Of a stretch of DNA of 18,961 nucleotides, positions 7,871 to 14,312 are shown piece by piece. Position 1 is the stretch's first letter; every line of letters begins with the position of its first letter. This stretch comes from Alterirhizorhabdus sp964247265 (GTDB lineage Bacteria > Pseudomonadota > Alphaproteobacteria > Sphingomonadales > Sphingomonadaceae). The position numbers were made by a program, and so were the translations under genes. The notes under the pieces are model-generated. The model was not told the origin of the DNA. It saw only the letters and a program-made list of their open reading frames with translations, and made no database searches. The DNA lies in the NCBI GenBank assembly GCA_964247265.1, contig CAXTTS010000043.1, forward strand, positions 1-18,961. The letters run 5' to 3'.

Positions 7871-8410
7871 ATGGCCTCCATCGCACCTCTCGTCGTCCGG
7901 CCCGCGACCGCAGCGGATGCGGGCGCGCTCGCCGCGCTCAAGCTGGAAACCTTCCGCGAGACCTTCCTTCAGGGCGGCTTCGCGATCCCCTACCCGCCGG
8001 CCGATCTCGCAGCGTTCGAGGCGGCGTCCTACGCGCCGGATGCGGTCGCGCGCGAAATCGCCGATCCTGCCCATGCGACATGGGTGGCGGAGGGGCCAAA
8101 GGGTCTGTGCGGCTATGCCCATGTCGGCCCGTGCAAGCTGCCGCATCCCGCCGCGACCGAGGAGGCGGGCGAACTCTACCAGCTCTACATCCGGCGCAGC
8201 GCGCAGGGCACCGGGCTTGGCCGCAGGCTGCTGGACACAGCGCTCGATCATCTCGCGGCAACCCGCCCCGGGCCAATATGGCTCGGCGTGTGGTCGGGCA
8301 ATGTGAAGGCGCAGGGCGTCTATCTGGCGCGCGGTTTTCGCAAGGTGGGGCAATATGCCTTCCCGGTCGGCGCCTGGCGGGACCACGAACATATCTTCCG
8401 CCGCGACTGA
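7871..8410 (+). CDS. GNAT family N-acetyltransferase
   Basis: A 179-residue protein of the Gcn5-related N-acetyltransferase superfamily, which transfers acetyl groups from acetyl-CoA to amines. It opens with the typical VVRPATAADAGALAAL strand-helix. The acetyl-CoA site is ELYQLYIRRSAQGTGLGRRLL (about residues 98-118), with Q-G-T-G-L-G as the Q/R-x-x-G-x-G/A motif. It closes with the usual N-x-x-A-x-x-x-Y-x-x-x-GF helix (NVKAQGVYLARGF). The start has AAGG about seven bases upstream. It lies 98 bases after the hybrid kinase on the same strand. The substrate cannot be told from sequence. Confidence 0.88.
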   Translation: MASIAPLVVRPATAADAGALAALKLETFRETFLQGGFAIPYPPADLAAFEAASYAPDAVAREIADPAHATWVAEGPKGLCGYAHVGPCKLPHPAATEEAGELYQLYIRRSAQGTGLGRRLLDTALDHLAATRPGPIWLGVWSGNVKAQGVYLARGFRKVGQYAFPVGAWRDHEHIFRRD

Positions 8411-8442
8411 TCGCCGGTATGTTAACCCGGCCGCGATATGTC

Positions 8443-8470
8443 GTGCCGCCTCGGCACAGCGCGAATCGCG
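8443..8470 (+). other. Two adjacent small hairpins between the acetyltransferase and transpeptidase genes
   Basis: GTGCCG-CCT-CGGCAC (8443-8457) is a perfect six-base-pair stem with a three-base loop. It is followed by CGCGAATCGCG (8460-8470), a second short palindrome. There is no T-run, so this is not a convincing intrinsic terminator. It could still end the upstream transcript weakly or shape the leader of the transpeptidase mRNA. GC-rich DNA makes such hairpins by chance, so confidence is low. Confidence 0.25.
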
Positions 8471-8528
8471 GTCTGGCGCGATGTCCTGCTTTGCGCGATC
8501 AGCCGGCCGTCACTGAGGACCAAGCGCG

Positions 8529-9200
8529 ATGACGGGACGATTCGGGACGATCGGGGGCTTTGGCGGCAAGCTGCTGTTCGCCGCCACGCTGGCGGGGGTC
8601 GCCTATTTCGCGATCGGCCGCCACCTGCCTGCTGCACCGCCGGCCAAGCACCTCGCCGCACTCGCGCCGCCCGCCGCCAAGCCCGTGATGCCGGCCGCCG
8701 CCCCGGTCGCCCCGACAGGCACGCCGCGCGCCGCCGACGATCCGTTCGTCGTCAGGCGCATCCTCGATCTCAAGCCGATGCACCACGGGGAATATGCCTG
8801 GGACGATGCCGGCGTGCCGCAGGGGCCGGTCGTAATCACCATCGATCTGGCTGCCGAAATGCTCTCCGTCTTCCGCGACGGCTATGAGATCGGCGCCGCC
8901 GTGATCCTCTACGGCGCGGACAGCAAGCCGACGCCGCTCGGCACCTTCCCGATCCTCCAGAAGGACGCGCACCACGTCTCCAGCATCTACGGGGCGCCGA
9001 TGCCCTATGCGATGCGGCTGACCAATGACGGCGTGTTCGTCCACGCCAGCGAGGTGGCGTGGGACGCGGCGACGCATGGCTGCATCGGCGTGCCCAAGGC
9101 GTTCGCGGAGAAGATGTTCGCTCAGGCGAAGGTGGGCGACAAGGTCATCATCACGCGCGGCAAGATGATGGATAAGGGCCAGCCGATCCTGCCGTCCTGA
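8529..9200 (+). CDS. L,D-transpeptidase (YkuD family), membrane-anchored
   Basis: These enzymes cross-link peptidoglycan stem peptides, or attach proteins to them, through a catalytic cysteine in the periplasm. The 223-residue protein has an uncleaved or cleavable N-terminal hydrophobic segment (KLLFAATLAGVAYFAIG, about 14-30), then a long Ala/Pro-rich linker to about residue 72. The YkuD fold follows: VVITIDLAAEMLSVFRDG, the TPLGTFPILQKD strand, His172 in VFVHASEV and His183-Gly-Cys185 in ATHGCIGVP. The usual Arg after HGC-x is Gly here. The start has GAGGA about nine bases upstream. Its stop faces the stop of the GGDEF-EAL gene with only five bases between. Many bacteria carry several paralogues, so the exact cell-wall role is open. 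Confidence 0.9.
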   Translation: MTGRFGTIGGFGGKLLFAATLAGVAYFAIGRHLPAAPPAKHLAALAPPAAKPVMPAAAPVAPTGTPRAADDPFVVRRILDLKPMHHGEYAWDDAGVPQGPVVITIDLAAEMLSVFRDGYEIGAAVILYGADSKPTPLGTFPILQKDAHHVSSIYGAPMPYAMRLTNDGVFVHASEVAWDAATHGCIGVPKAFAEKMFAQAKVGDKVIITRGKMMDKGQPILPS

Positions 9201-9205
9201 GCGGA

Positions 9206-11551
9206 TCAGGCGACCCGGCGCATGCCCTGCTCGCGCATCAGCATGGCGATCACCTCGCCGGCATGAACCGGGCGGCTGAGCAGGAAGCCCTGGATGCTGC
9301 TGCACCCCTGCGAGCGCAATTCGCTGAGCTGCCCTTCGTCCTCCACGCCCTCGGCCGTGGTCTCCATGCCAAGCGCCTTGGCGAGATCGACGATGGCGTG
9401 GACGATCGCTGCGGCACTCTGCGTCGCGTTGATGTCGTTGACGAAACTGCGGTCGATCTTGATCTTGTCGAACGGAAAGCTGCGAAGATAGCTGAGGCTG
9501 GAATAGCCGGTGCCGAAATCGTCCAGCGCGATGCGGATGCCCAGCTTGCGCAGGCGGTGCAGCATCGCCAGCGTCGTATCCGCCGAGTCGAGGAAAATCG
9601 ATTCGGTTATCTCGATCTCCAGCCGGGGCGGGGCAAGCCCGCTGCGGGCCAGCGCCTGGACGATGATGTCCGCCAGGCCGGTGTTACGGAATTGTAGCGG
9701 CGACACGTTCACCGCGACGCGCAACTCCCCCGGCCAGGTCATCGCCTGGCGGCAGGCCTCGTGGATCACCCATTCGCCGATCTGCTGGATCAGCCCGGTA
9801 TCCTCGGCCACCGGAATGAAATCGATCGGCGGGATCAGGCCCTGCTCCGGGTGTCGCCAGCGCAGCAGTGCCTCGAAACCGCTGATCCTGTCGCTCGACA
9901 GGCTGTAGATCGGCTGGAAATCCAGGCTGAGCTGCCCGTTAGCCAAGGCATCGCGCAGATCCAGCTCCATCTGGCGGCGCTTGCGGGCGGCGGCGTCCAG
10001 CGCGGGTTCGAAGAAATGGTAGATGCCGCGTCCGTCCTGCTTGGCGCGGTAGAGCGCCAGATCGGCATTCTTCAGCAGCGTATCGGCATCCTCGCCATCG
10101 GCCGGGCCGATCGCGATGCCTAGGCTGGTGCCGGTGGCGATCTGGTGCCCGGACACGGTGATCGGCCGGCGGATGCGGTCGAGGATCGCCTGCGCGAGCA
10201 TTCGGGGCCGGCCATCGCCATAGTCGCTCAGGATGATGGCGAACTCGTCGCCGCCCAGCCGGGAGACCAGCGCGCCATCCGCCGTCGCCTCCAGCATCGC
10301 CGCGATCTCCCGCAGCAGCGCATCGCCGACGGGATGGCCCAGCGTGTCGTTCACCGCCTTGAACCCGTCGAGATCGAGGCACAGCAGCGCCATCTCGGTG
10401 CCGCGCCGGGTGGCGGTGCGAAGGGCGGCGTCCAGTTGCTCGCGGAACAGCACGCGGTTCGGCAGGGCCGTCAGCGCATCGTGGAAGGCCAGATGGGCGA
10501 TGCGGTTCTCGCGGTAGACGATGCCGTCCGACATCGCGTTGAAGCTGGTCGCCAGCCGCGCCACCTCGTCGTCGCCCACCACCGGCACCTTGGTGAACTC
10601 GCCCGCCTCCAGCGCGCGGGCGGCGCGATCCAGCGCGGCGATCGGCTCGGCGATACCACGCGCCAGCCGGACGCTGCCGAGCAGCACCAGCAGCAGGCCG
10701 AACAGCCCCGCGCCGAGGATGCCATATTGCAGGCTGCGGAACGGCGCCATCGCCTTCGCCATCGGATAGCTCAGCACCAGCACGGCCTCCGGCGCGCCGC
10801 TGATCGCGGGCAGCGGTTTGGCGAGCGCGATGCCGTCCGCATCGTTCAGGCGGATCGCCCGGGGTGTCGCACGTTGCCCCGTCAGCGCGCGCGTGATGAA
10901 GGCGTTGAGCGCCAGCGGCTCGCTGTTCCGCTGCGGCCGATCGGACACCCACAGGCCCGATGCGTCGCGATGCGCCACCATCGCGGTCAGCGGGATCGAG
11001 GACAATCGCTCCAGCGCATGCAGGTCCGCCGTGTCGACCGGGATGGCGAACACCACCGATCCCACCTGCGTCGGCGCGAGGATCGGCGCGACGATCATGC
11101 GGACGGCGCCCGATCCGCTCTCCACCACCGCATCGCCGCCGGTCTCGTCCATCCGGAACGGCACGTCGCGCGCCAATGCGCGCAGGCCGGCGGGGCCGTC
11201 GCCGATCACCGTCCCGTCCTGCATCGTGAGGAACACCGTGGCAACGCCGGCCCGCTCGCGCAGGTTGGCCAGCGCCGACACGATCGTCGGCCGGTCGCCC
11301 GTGGCGACGGCGGAGCGGAAGCCGAAATCGCGGGCCAGCACATCGGCGCTGTCGCCCAGCGCCCGCGCGCGCAGCGCCCAGATGCGATCGAACACGCTGC
11401 TGCTCGCCGCCAGTTCGCTGCGCACCGCTCGCGTGGCATTGTCGGCGATCAGGATCTGCGCGACGATCGCCAGCGCCACCATCACCAGCACGAACAGGCC
11501 GGCATAGAGCACCGAGAGCTTCGCCCTCAGCGTGCGGAAACGGGGGATCAT
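9206..11551 (-). CDS. Membrane-bound GGDEF-EAL cyclic-di-GMP enzyme with a periplasmic double-Cache-like sensor
   Basis: A 781-residue protein that could make and/or break down cyclic-di-GMP. Segment order: transmembrane helix (about 12-34), a periplasmic sensor of about 240 residues resembling the dCache_3 type (helical start, then VATVFLTMQDGTVIG and VVFAIPVD strands), a second helix (about 273-295), a HAMP-like linker, GGDEF, EAL. The GGDEF motif is intact (RLGGDEF, 433-437) but the inhibitory RxxD site is not present at its usual spacing. The EAL part has the catalytic set: EALLRWRHP (560-562), NVSPLQF, EITES, DDFGTGYSS, KIDRSFV, AEGVE and QGFLLSRP. Both activities therefore look possible. 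The start at 11551 overlaps the stop of the cupredoxin-like gene by 4 bases (ATGA), with GAGGGG just upstream. The periplasmic sensor may read the state of that exported copper-type protein; this is inference. Confidence 0.92.
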   Translation of the reverse strand: MIPRFRTLRAKLSVLYAGLFVLVMVALAIVAQILIADNATRAVRSELAASSSVFDRIWALRARALGDSADVLARDFGFRSAVATGDRPTIVSALANLRERAGVATVFLTMQDGTVIGDGPAGLRALARDVPFRMDETGGDAVVESGSGAVRMIVAPILAPTQVGSVVFAIPVDTADLHALERLSSIPLTAMVAHRDASGLWVSDRPQRNSEPLALNAFITRALTGQRATPRAIRLNDADGIALAKPLPAISGAPEAVLVLSYPMAKAMAPFRSLQYGILGAGLFGLLLVLLGSVRLARGIAEPIAALDRAARALEAGEFTKVPVVGDDEVARLATSFNAMSDGIVYRENRIAHLAFHDALTALPNRVLFREQLDAALRTATRRGTEMALLCLDLDGFKAVNDTLGHPVGDALLREIAAMLEATADGALVSRLGGDEFAIILSDYGDGRPRMLAQAILDRIRRPITVSGHQIATGTSLGIAIGPADGEDADTLLKNADLALYRAKQDGRGIYHFFEPALDAAARKRRQMELDLRDALANGQLSLDFQPIYSLSSDRISGFEALLRWRHPEQGLIPPIDFIPVAEDTGLIQQIGEWVIHEACRQAMTWPGELRVAVNVSPLQFRNTGLADIIVQALARSGLAPPRLEIEITESIFLDSADTTLAMLHRLRKLGIRIALDDFGTGYSSLSYLRSFPFDKIKIDRSFVNDINATQSAAAIVHAIVDLAKALGMETTAEGVEDEGQLSELRSQGCSSIQGFLLSRPVHAGEVIAMLMREQGMRRVA

Positions 11552-12174
11552 CCCCTCGGCGCCGCCGGCCGCACGTTCAGGCTCACCACCCGCGCGATGG
11601 CGCCGCTGGCCGGAACGGAGATCGTCTGCGCCTGCTCGCCACCCGGCGCACGCGCCAGCGGATGCCACACCCGCAGGTTCGCATTGCCGCCGGGCACGCC
11701 GGACAGGCTCACCCGCCCGGTTGCGTCGGTCCGTGCGGCGAACGGCGTGTCGACGACCATGATGAAGCCCGTCATCGCATCATGGATGTTGCAGCCGAGC
11801 GCCACCGCCCCCGGCTTGTCGAACGTCACCGTGCGCGCTTCCTCCCGTCCGTAGAGCTTCAGTTCGAAACGCTTGGGCTTGGAGAAGGAATAGACGTGGT
11901 GGCGCACCTTGTCGCGATTGGGAAAGCTCACCTCCGCGCCTACTGGCACGATCAGCACATAGGGCGCGAACTGGATGTTCTGCTGCGCCACCACATAGGG
12001 CCAGGGAAAGCGGATCGTCCGCGCCGAGCCGGGGGCGCCGCTTTCCAGCATCACCACCGCATTGGGCACCACGCTGCCGCCGCTGTCGCGCACGATCACG
12101 TCCACCGTCGAGGCGGCGGCGGGCGCGGTCGAAAGCGCCATCAACAATGCCAGCCAACATCGCGTCCCGATCAT
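11548..12174 (-). CDS. Exported cupredoxin-like protein ('methylamine utilization protein' family)
   Basis: A 208-residue protein with an N-terminal signal peptide (hydrophobic CWLALLMALSTAPAAAS, cleavage near residue 21-22), so probably periplasmic. The mature part resembles a cupredoxin: VPVGAEVSFPNRDKVRHHVYSF supplies His92/His93, and GCNIHDAMTG supplies Cys128, His131 and Met134, together a type-1 copper-like ligand set. A second beta-rich part follows (GRVSLSGVPGG...). Proteins of this kind are often labelled methylamine utilization protein, but no methylamine genes occur here, so that name should not be taken as function. It is the first gene of a two-gene minus-strand operon with the GGDEF-EAL gene, and is divergent from the DUF3034 gene 84 bases away. 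An electron-transfer or copper-sensing role is plausible. Confidence 0.82.
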   Translation of the reverse strand: MIGTRCWLALLMALSTAPAAASTVDVIVRDSGGSVVPNAVVMLESGAPGSARTIRFPWPYVVAQQNIQFAPYVLIVPVGAEVSFPNRDKVRHHVYSFSKPKRFELKLYGREEARTVTFDKPGAVALGCNIHDAMTGFIMVVDTPFAARTDATGRVSLSGVPGGNANLRVWHPLARAPGGEQAQTISVPASGAIARVVSLNVRPAAPRG

Positions 12175-12198
12175 CCTGCCCGAGATAGGCGGGAGCCG

Positions 12199-12228
12199 TT
12201 GAGAAGAGCTTAAGCAAACAGGCTTAAC
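12199..12228 (+). promoter_or_regulatory. Candidate promoter for the DUF3034-haemoglobin operon
   Basis: TTGAGA (12199-12204) differs from the sigma-70 -35 consensus at one base. About 18 bases later CTTAAC (12223-12228) is a poor -10 match with the A-A core. A transcript starting near 12235 would leave a short leader before the ATG at 12259. This is the only recognisable promoter-like arrangement in the 84-base divergent spacer. The match is weak and alphaproteobacterial promoters are variable. Confidence 0.3.
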
Positions 12229-12229
12229 A
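12208..12229. repeat. GCTTAA-CA repeat pair in the divergent promoter region
   Basis: GCTTAAGCA (12208-12216) and GCTTAACA (12222-12229) are spaced 14 bases start to start. The first contains the perfect palindrome GCTTAAGC. The AT-rich core stands out in DNA that is otherwise strongly GC-rich. Its place between the two divergent operons fits a binding site for a shared regulator, possibly on one helix face plus a partial turn. No known regulator is matched. Confidence 0.35.
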
Positions 12230-12258
12230 GTCCCCTTGAGTTGTCGCGGGTGAGGCTG

Positions 12259-13134
12259 ATGCTGCTACGAACCTTCACGGCTGTGCTATTGTGCAGCATG
12301 ATGCTGGCCTTTCCGGCGCAGGCAAAAGAGTGGCGCGAAGGCGGCAAGCTGCTGCTCACCGGTGGCGTCACCAATATCGAGGGGTCGGCAGGCGGCGGGC
12401 TGGCCAGCTGGGCGTTCATCGCCGGCAACGAGACGAACGCCGGGATCGGCGGCAGCGCGCATCTCACCCAGGTCCAGCTCGATGATTTTGGCCTGACGAC
12501 GTTCGGCGCGGCGGTCGGCCTGTTCGACCGGGTGGAGATCAGCTACGCACGCCAGCGTTTCGATACGCGCGCCGCGGGCGCCGCTCTGGGTCTCGGCAGC
12601 GGCTTCGCGTTCAGCCAGGATGTGTATGGCGCGAAGCTGCGGCTGGTCGGCGATGCCGTCTACGATCAGGATCGCCTCCTGCCGCAGATCGCGATCGGCG
12701 TGCAGCACAAGCGTGGCAATCGTAGCGGCCTCGTCCACGCGCTCGGCGCGAAGAGTGCGAATGGCACGGACTTCTACGTCGCGGCGACCAAGGTGCTGCT
12801 GGATCGCAGCCTCGTGCTCGATGCCACCGCGCGCCTGACCAGGGCCAACCAGACCGGCCTGCTCGGCTTCGGCGGCGATCGCCACGCCGGCTACCGGGCC
12901 CAATTCGAAGGATCGGCCGGAATGCTGGTGACGCGCAGGCTGCTGCTCGGCGGAGAATATCGCACCCGTCCGGACAATCTCGGCTTCGCCAAGGAGGATG
13001 ACGCCTTCGATCTGTTCGCCGCTTACGCCGTCGCCCGCAACGTCGCCGTCACCCTCGCTTATGCCGATCTCGGCAGCATCGCCACGATATCGGGCCAGCG
13101 CGGCCTCTATCTCTCCCTCCAGACGAGCTTCTGA
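12259..13134 (+). CDS. DUF3034 family protein, probable outer-membrane beta-barrel
   Basis: A protein of about 291 residues with a signal peptide ending FPAQA|KEW. It then shows repeated amphipathic strands (KLLLTGGVTNIEGSAGGG, VQLDDFGLTTFGAAVGL, VEISYARQRF and others) and a last residue Phe in YLSLQTSF. That is the pattern of an outer-membrane barrel whose terminal aromatic residue is read by the assembly machinery. The overall sequence agrees with the DUF3034 family, whose function is unknown. Three in-frame starts are possible: TTG 12241, GTG 12250 and ATG 12259. ATG is chosen because GGTGAGG lies just before it and the signal peptide is complete from there. The haemoglobin gene begins 2 bases after the stop, so the two are almost certainly one transcript. 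Confidence 0.8.
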   Translation: MLLRTFTAVLLCSMMLAFPAQAKEWREGGKLLLTGGVTNIEGSAGGGLASWAFIAGNETNAGIGGSAHLTQVQLDDFGLTTFGAAVGLFDRVEISYARQRFDTRAAGAALGLGSGFAFSQDVYGAKLRLVGDAVYDQDRLLPQIAIGVQHKRGNRSGLVHALGAKSANGTDFYVAATKVLLDRSLVLDATARLTRANQTGLLGFGGDRHAGYRAQFEGSAGMLVTRRLLLGGEYRTRPDNLGFAKEDDAFDLFAAYAVARNVAVTLAYADLGSIATISGQRGLYLSLQTSF

Positions 13135-13136
13135 CG

Positions 13137-13610
13137 ATGATGACCTTGCTGTTCACGCTCGCGGCGGCGGCGGCCCTCCCGATCCCGATAGGGGAGCAGC
13201 CGGTCGATCCCTATGTCGCCGGCAACGCCAATGCCGGCGCCACGCCGGTGGAGGGCGATCGCCTGTGGCATGCGTTCCATGGGCAGGCGGGGGTCGATCG
13301 GATCGTCGATGGGCTCGTCGCCCGCAACATCGCCGATCCGCGCATCAGCGACATCTTCAAGGGGCAGGATCTGGTCCGCCTGCGCCGCACGCTGAAGGAG
13401 CAGTTCTGCTACATCCTGGGTGGCGGCTGCGATTATAGCGGGCGTTCGATGAAGGACGCCCACAAGGATATGGGCCTGCAGACGGCCGATCTCGCCGCCC
13501 TGATCGAGAATCTTCAGTTCGCGATGCGCGTGGAAGGGGTGCCGTTCGCCGCACAGAACCGGCTGCTGGCGAAGCTCGCGCCGATGAAGCGCGAGACGAT
13601 CGAACGATAG
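13137..13610 (+). CDS. Group 1 truncated haemoglobin with an N-terminal hydrophobic extension
   Basis: The 157-residue protein has the truncated globin core from about residue 40: LWHAFHGQAGVDRIVDGLVAR, ADPRISDIFKG, LKEQFCYILGGGCDYSGRSM, then the proximal haem ligand His109 in DAHKDMGL, and a C-terminal helix LLAKLAPMKRE. The GG and Y-x-G-R motifs are typical of group 1. Such proteins bind O2 or NO and often detoxify NO. The first 40 residues are extra to the globin: MTLLFTLAAAAALPIPIGEQ reads like a short signal peptide, followed by a flexible stretch. This suggests export, though the region before the hydrophobic run has no positive charge. Cys91 and Cys98 could pair if it is periplasmic. 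It is co-transcribed with the DUF3034 barrel gene. Confidence 0.9.
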   Translation: MMTLLFTLAAAAALPIPIGEQPVDPYVAGNANAGATPVEGDRLWHAFHGQAGVDRIVDGLVARNIADPRISDIFKGQDLVRLRRTLKEQFCYILGGGCDYSGRSMKDAHKDMGLQTADLAALIENLQFAMRVEGVPFAAQNRLLAKLAPMKRETIER

Positions 13611-13619
13611 CGCCGCCCG

Positions 13620-14303
13620 TCAACCCCGCGCGATCAGCGATTTGGTCAAGGTCGCGCGGATGCGGAAGCCCAGCGTCTCGTACAGGGCGATCGCGCCGGC
13701 GTTGCTGGCATAGACGTGCAGGAAAGGCGTTTCGCCGCGTGCCGCGATCGCCGTCATCACCGCGCGCATCAGCCCCGCCGCATAGCCACGCCCGCGATGA
13801 TCGGGATGGGTGCAGACGCCGCTCACCTCGGCAAAGCCGGTCGGCTTCATCCGCTCGCCCGCCATCGCCACCAGCCGCCCGCCTTGCTTCACGCCGACGA
13901 ACCCGCCGAGACGATGGGTCCGTGCCGCGAACGGGCCGGGCGCGGTCAGCGTCGCCAGCGCGCGCATCTCCGCCGCTTCATCCTCGCCCAGCGGCGCGAA
14001 CGCGAAGGGGATGGGTGCCGCCGCGACATTCTCCGCGATCATCTGGTGGCAGGCGGCGCGATCCGCCACGATCATGCCCGCCGGCGCCGGCACCTCCGTG
14101 GGTTCGAGCAGCCAGAGCGCGTCGGTTGCGGGCACCAGCGCGGCCAGCGCCGACATGCTTGCCGGCGAAGTATCGGCGGCAGCGGCGAACGGACCATATT
14201 CCGGCGCAAAACGCATCGCCGCCGCACCGCCTATGGCGAGGCCGGCTTGCCGCGTGGAAAGCGCCTGCCACACCGGGCGATCGAGCGGGTGGGGCGGCGT
14301 CAT
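13620..14303 (-). CDS. GNAT family N-acetyltransferase (FR47-like C-terminal domain)
   Basis: A 227-residue protein with a variable N-terminal half (rich in Ala; LWLLEPTEVPAPAGM) and a C-terminal acetyl-CoA domain. The signature is EVSGVCTHPDHRGRGYAAGLM (about 158-178), with R-G-R-G-Y-A as the pyrophosphate loop. It is followed by PFLHVYASNAGAIALYETLGF, the standard final helix and strand. This layout fits the FR47-like GNAT subgroup. Its stop faces the haemoglobin stop with nine bases between. It lies nine bases downstream of the LOV kinase stop reading on the minus strand... that is, the kinase gene ends just beyond its start, so the two are in the order kinase then acetyltransferase and may share a transcript. 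Substrate unknown. Confidence 0.88.
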   Translation of the reverse strand: MTPPHPLDRPVWQALSTRQAGLAIGGAAAMRFAPEYGPFAAAADTSPASMSALAALVPATDALWLLEPTEVPAPAGMIVADRAACHQMIAENVAAAPIPFAFAPLGEDEAAEMRALATLTAPGPFAARTHRLGGFVGVKQGGRLVAMAGERMKPTGFAEVSGVCTHPDHRGRGYAAGLMRAVMTAIAARGETPFLHVYASNAGAIALYETLGFRIRATLTKSLIARG

Positions 14304-14312
14304 CCCACCCTG

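Noticed and set aside
11552..11668. Extension of the GGDEF-EAL protein by 39 residues upstream.
   Set aside because: It overlaps the cupredoxin-like gene and lacks any feature, while ATG 11551 gives a normal membrane-protein start and a 4-base overlap.
10145..11854. A 569-codon plus-strand frame inside the GGDEF-EAL gene.
   Set aside because: The minus strand encodes intact GGDEF and sensor domains; the plus frame is Arg/His/Gln-rich and without motifs.
11548..12174. A methylamine-utilization role for the cupredoxin-like protein.
   Set aside because: The family label is inherited; no methylamine dehydrogenase or maturation genes are in the window.
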